Shown here: one piece after another, positions 62,700-64,000 of the stretch
Position numbering within the stretch: the first letter of the stretch is position 1
Layout: the number at the start of each line of letters is the position of its first letter
The notes under the pieces: model-generated
Databases searched by the model: none
What the model was told of the DNA's origin: nothing
The model's input: only the letters and a program-made list of their open reading frames with translations
NCBI RefSeq assembly: GCF_001887355.1
Contig: NZ_MPIN01000001.1
Location: 1,031,932-1,095,931 of the forward strand
Direction: 5' to 3'
From: Cystobacter ferrugineus
GTDB taxonomy: Bacteria; Myxococcota; Myxococcia; Myxococcales; Myxococcaceae
Length of the DNA stretch: 64,000 nt
Translations under genes and position numbers: made by a program

Positions 62700-63920
62700 T
62701 CACTGCCGCGCGAAGCGCAGGTGCAGCGAGCGGGGCCCGCGATCACTGAAGTTGGAGCCCTGATAGTCGTAGGGCTTGTCGGCGAGTTCCCAGCGCGGGA
62801 GCGTGAGCAGGGCGCGCAAGGCTTCCTCGATCTCGAGCCGGATGAGGGAGGCCCCCGGGCAGTAGTGAGCGCCGACCCCGAAGGTCATGTGCCGGTTGGG
62901 CGTGCGGGTGATGTCGAAGCGCTCCGGCTCGGGGAACACGGAGGGGTCGCGATTGGCCGCGGCGACCATCGCGTAGACGAGCCGCCCCTTGGGAATCCTC
63001 GTGCCGCCAATCTCCGTGTCCTCCACGCACACCCGGTTGATGGACATGACGGCTGGCTCATGGCGCAAGCCCTCCTCGATGGCGCCCCGGAGGAGGCCCG
63101 GGTTCTGCCTCAAGGCACGTAGCTGCTCGGGGTGGCGCATCAGCGCGAGGACCGTGTTGGTGAGCTGGTTGGTCGACGTGACGAAGCCGGCGCCAATCAT
63201 CTGGAAGGACTGGATGACGGCCTCGCCCGCCAGTTGGTGATGGCCCTGCTCTCCCGCGATGAGCTGGCTGATGAGATCGTCTCCGGGCGCCGCGCGGCGC
63301 TTCTCGACGAGGTCCGCCAGGTAGTCCACCATGTCGTTGGTGCTCCGCCGCACGGCGTTCCTCGCCTCGTCCGAGCCAACCCCCGCGCCCGCGGGCTTGA
63401 GCAGGTCCCTCGACCAGTCCATGAACCGCGGCCGATCCGCTTCGGGGAGCGCGAACAGCTCGGCGATGGTGTTGAGGGCGATGGGCTCGGCGAAGTCCGC
63501 GACGACGTCCATCTCCCCCTGCCGCCGCCCCTTCTCCAGGGTCCGCTCCACGAGCGACACGAGCCGGGGCCGGAAGTGCTCGATCGCCGCGGGCGTGAAG
63601 CCCTTCATGACGAGCTGGCGCAGCAGCGTATGGCGAGGGGGATCCTGGAAGAAGACGAGCCGCGACCAGACCGAGACCATCTTCTTCGTCGCCTCATCCT
63701 CCCCCAGCATCCCCAGGCTCCCGAACAGCGCGTCCGCGCGCCGCGAGGAGAAGCACGGGCTCTTGGTGAACGCCTCGATGTCGGCGCCGCGCGTGAGGAT
63801 GAAGCACTGGAAGGGATCGAAGAAATAGACGGGCTGCCAGGTGCGCAATCGCTCGAGAATGGGAAAGGGATTGGCGAAGAAGCTCTCGCTCATCAGATCG
63901 ATATCCGCGCCCGCGATCAT
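62700..63920 (-). CDS. Cytochrome P450
   Basis: This 406-residue soluble P450 has an ExxR at Glu283-Arg286 and the heme loop 'FGVGAHYCPGAS' with Cys354. The I helix reads 'GAGFVTSTN': Val247 occupies the acid position of the A-G-x-D/E-T motif, while Thr248 is kept. The rest matches the soluble bacterial CYP107-like class. It would need a ferredoxin and reductase from elsewhere. A GGAGG precedes the ATG at 63920. It might belong to a biosynthetic cluster that continues beyond the window edge. Confidence 0.93.
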   Translation of the reverse strand: MIAGADIDLMSESFFANPFPILERLRTWQPVYFFDPFQCFILTRGADIEAFTKSPCFSSRRADALFGSLGMLGEDEATKKMVSVWSRLVFFQDPPRHTLLRQLVMKGFTPAAIEHFRPRLVSLVERTLEKGRRQGEMDVVADFAEPIALNTIAELFALPEADRPRFMDWSRDLLKPAGAGVGSDEARNAVRRSTNDMVDYLADLVEKRRAAPGDDLISQLIAGEQGHHQLAGEAVIQSFQMIGAGFVTSTNQLTNTVLALMRHPEQLRALRQNPGLLRGAIEEGLRHEPAVMSINRVCVEDTEIGGTRIPKGRLVYAMVAAANRDPSVFPEPERFDITRTPNRHMTFGVGAHYCPGASLIRLEIEEALRALLTLPRWELADKPYDYQGSNFSDRGPRSLHLRFARQ

Positions 63921-64000
63921 GGTTCCTCCAGGTCTGTCTGGCGAGACGGCCTGGGAAACTAGCTCGAAGGTCCGAAGAGCGACAGGGGGCGGGGAGGCTC

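Overview
The window is high-GC chromosomal DNA that looks like a fruiting myxobacterium of the Cystobacter/Archangium/Myxococcus group. The evidence is two long Ser/Thr kinases with C-terminal transmembrane segments, many cysteine-rich and DAGT-rich lipoproteins, an FHA-GAF-cyclase protein, remnants of a sigma-54/FHA activator, a complete mannose-family PTS cluster with HPr kinase, and a lipoprotein toxin/immunity pair of SitA type. No rRNA, tRNA, CRISPR array or replication origin was recognised.

Layout. 1-5.1 kb: the 3' end of a TonB-dependent receptor, a cysteine-rich beta-propeller lipoprotein, a clear cobalamin riboswitch, and two or three further surface lipoproteins; together they read as a vitamin B12 capture locus. 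5.1-10.4 kb: signalling genes (FHA-GAF-cyclase-like protein, membrane Ser/Thr kinase) and two small unknown genes. 10.6-14.5 kb: ClC chloride transporter with CBS domains, HIT hydrolase, GT22 mannosyltransferase homologue. 14.6-21.9 kb: hprK-rapZ-EIIA-EIIB-EIIC-EIID-HPr-EI, all co-directional and often overlapping. 21.9-28.1 kb: MgtC-like protein, lipoprotein, PiT phosphate transporter with its PhoU-like partner, a sphingosine-1-phosphate-lyase-like enzyme and an FGGY sugar kinase.

28.2-38.5 kb is an accessory island with mosaic base composition. It holds a frameshifted ureD, a three-gene module (DNA methyltransferase, DUF262, HEPN nuclease) that looks like an antiviral defence system, IS91-like debris, a lipoprotein toxin with an Imm26-type immunity gene, a REP-associated transposase flanked by REP-like repeats, a truncated copy of an SDR gene, a second secreted toxin-like gene with a PD-(D/E)XK motif and a single-base frameshift, a solo REP, a 144-bp MITE-like element and a second ureD fragment. 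Three segments here are near-duplicates of sequences elsewhere in the window, which shows repeated local rearrangement.

38.4-44.7 kb: a CO/xanthine-dehydrogenase-type aldehyde oxidoreductase operon (2Fe-2S, FAD, molybdopterin subunits) with a divergent LysR regulator and a perfect palindromic operator between them, then an OmpA-like lipoprotein. 44.7-48.9 kb: IS remnants and two GT39-type membrane glycosyltransferases. 48.9-54 kb: SRPBCC, YCII, SDR, CYP152 peroxygenase and cytosolic copper-storage genes. 54-58 kb: an operon of a TPR-like secreted protein, a spherulin-4 lipoprotein and a second Ser/Thr kinase with a PEGA-like tail. 58-64 kb: GH8 cellulase, secreted unknown protein, SDR with divergent LysR regulator, a decayed sigma-54 activator and a class P450.
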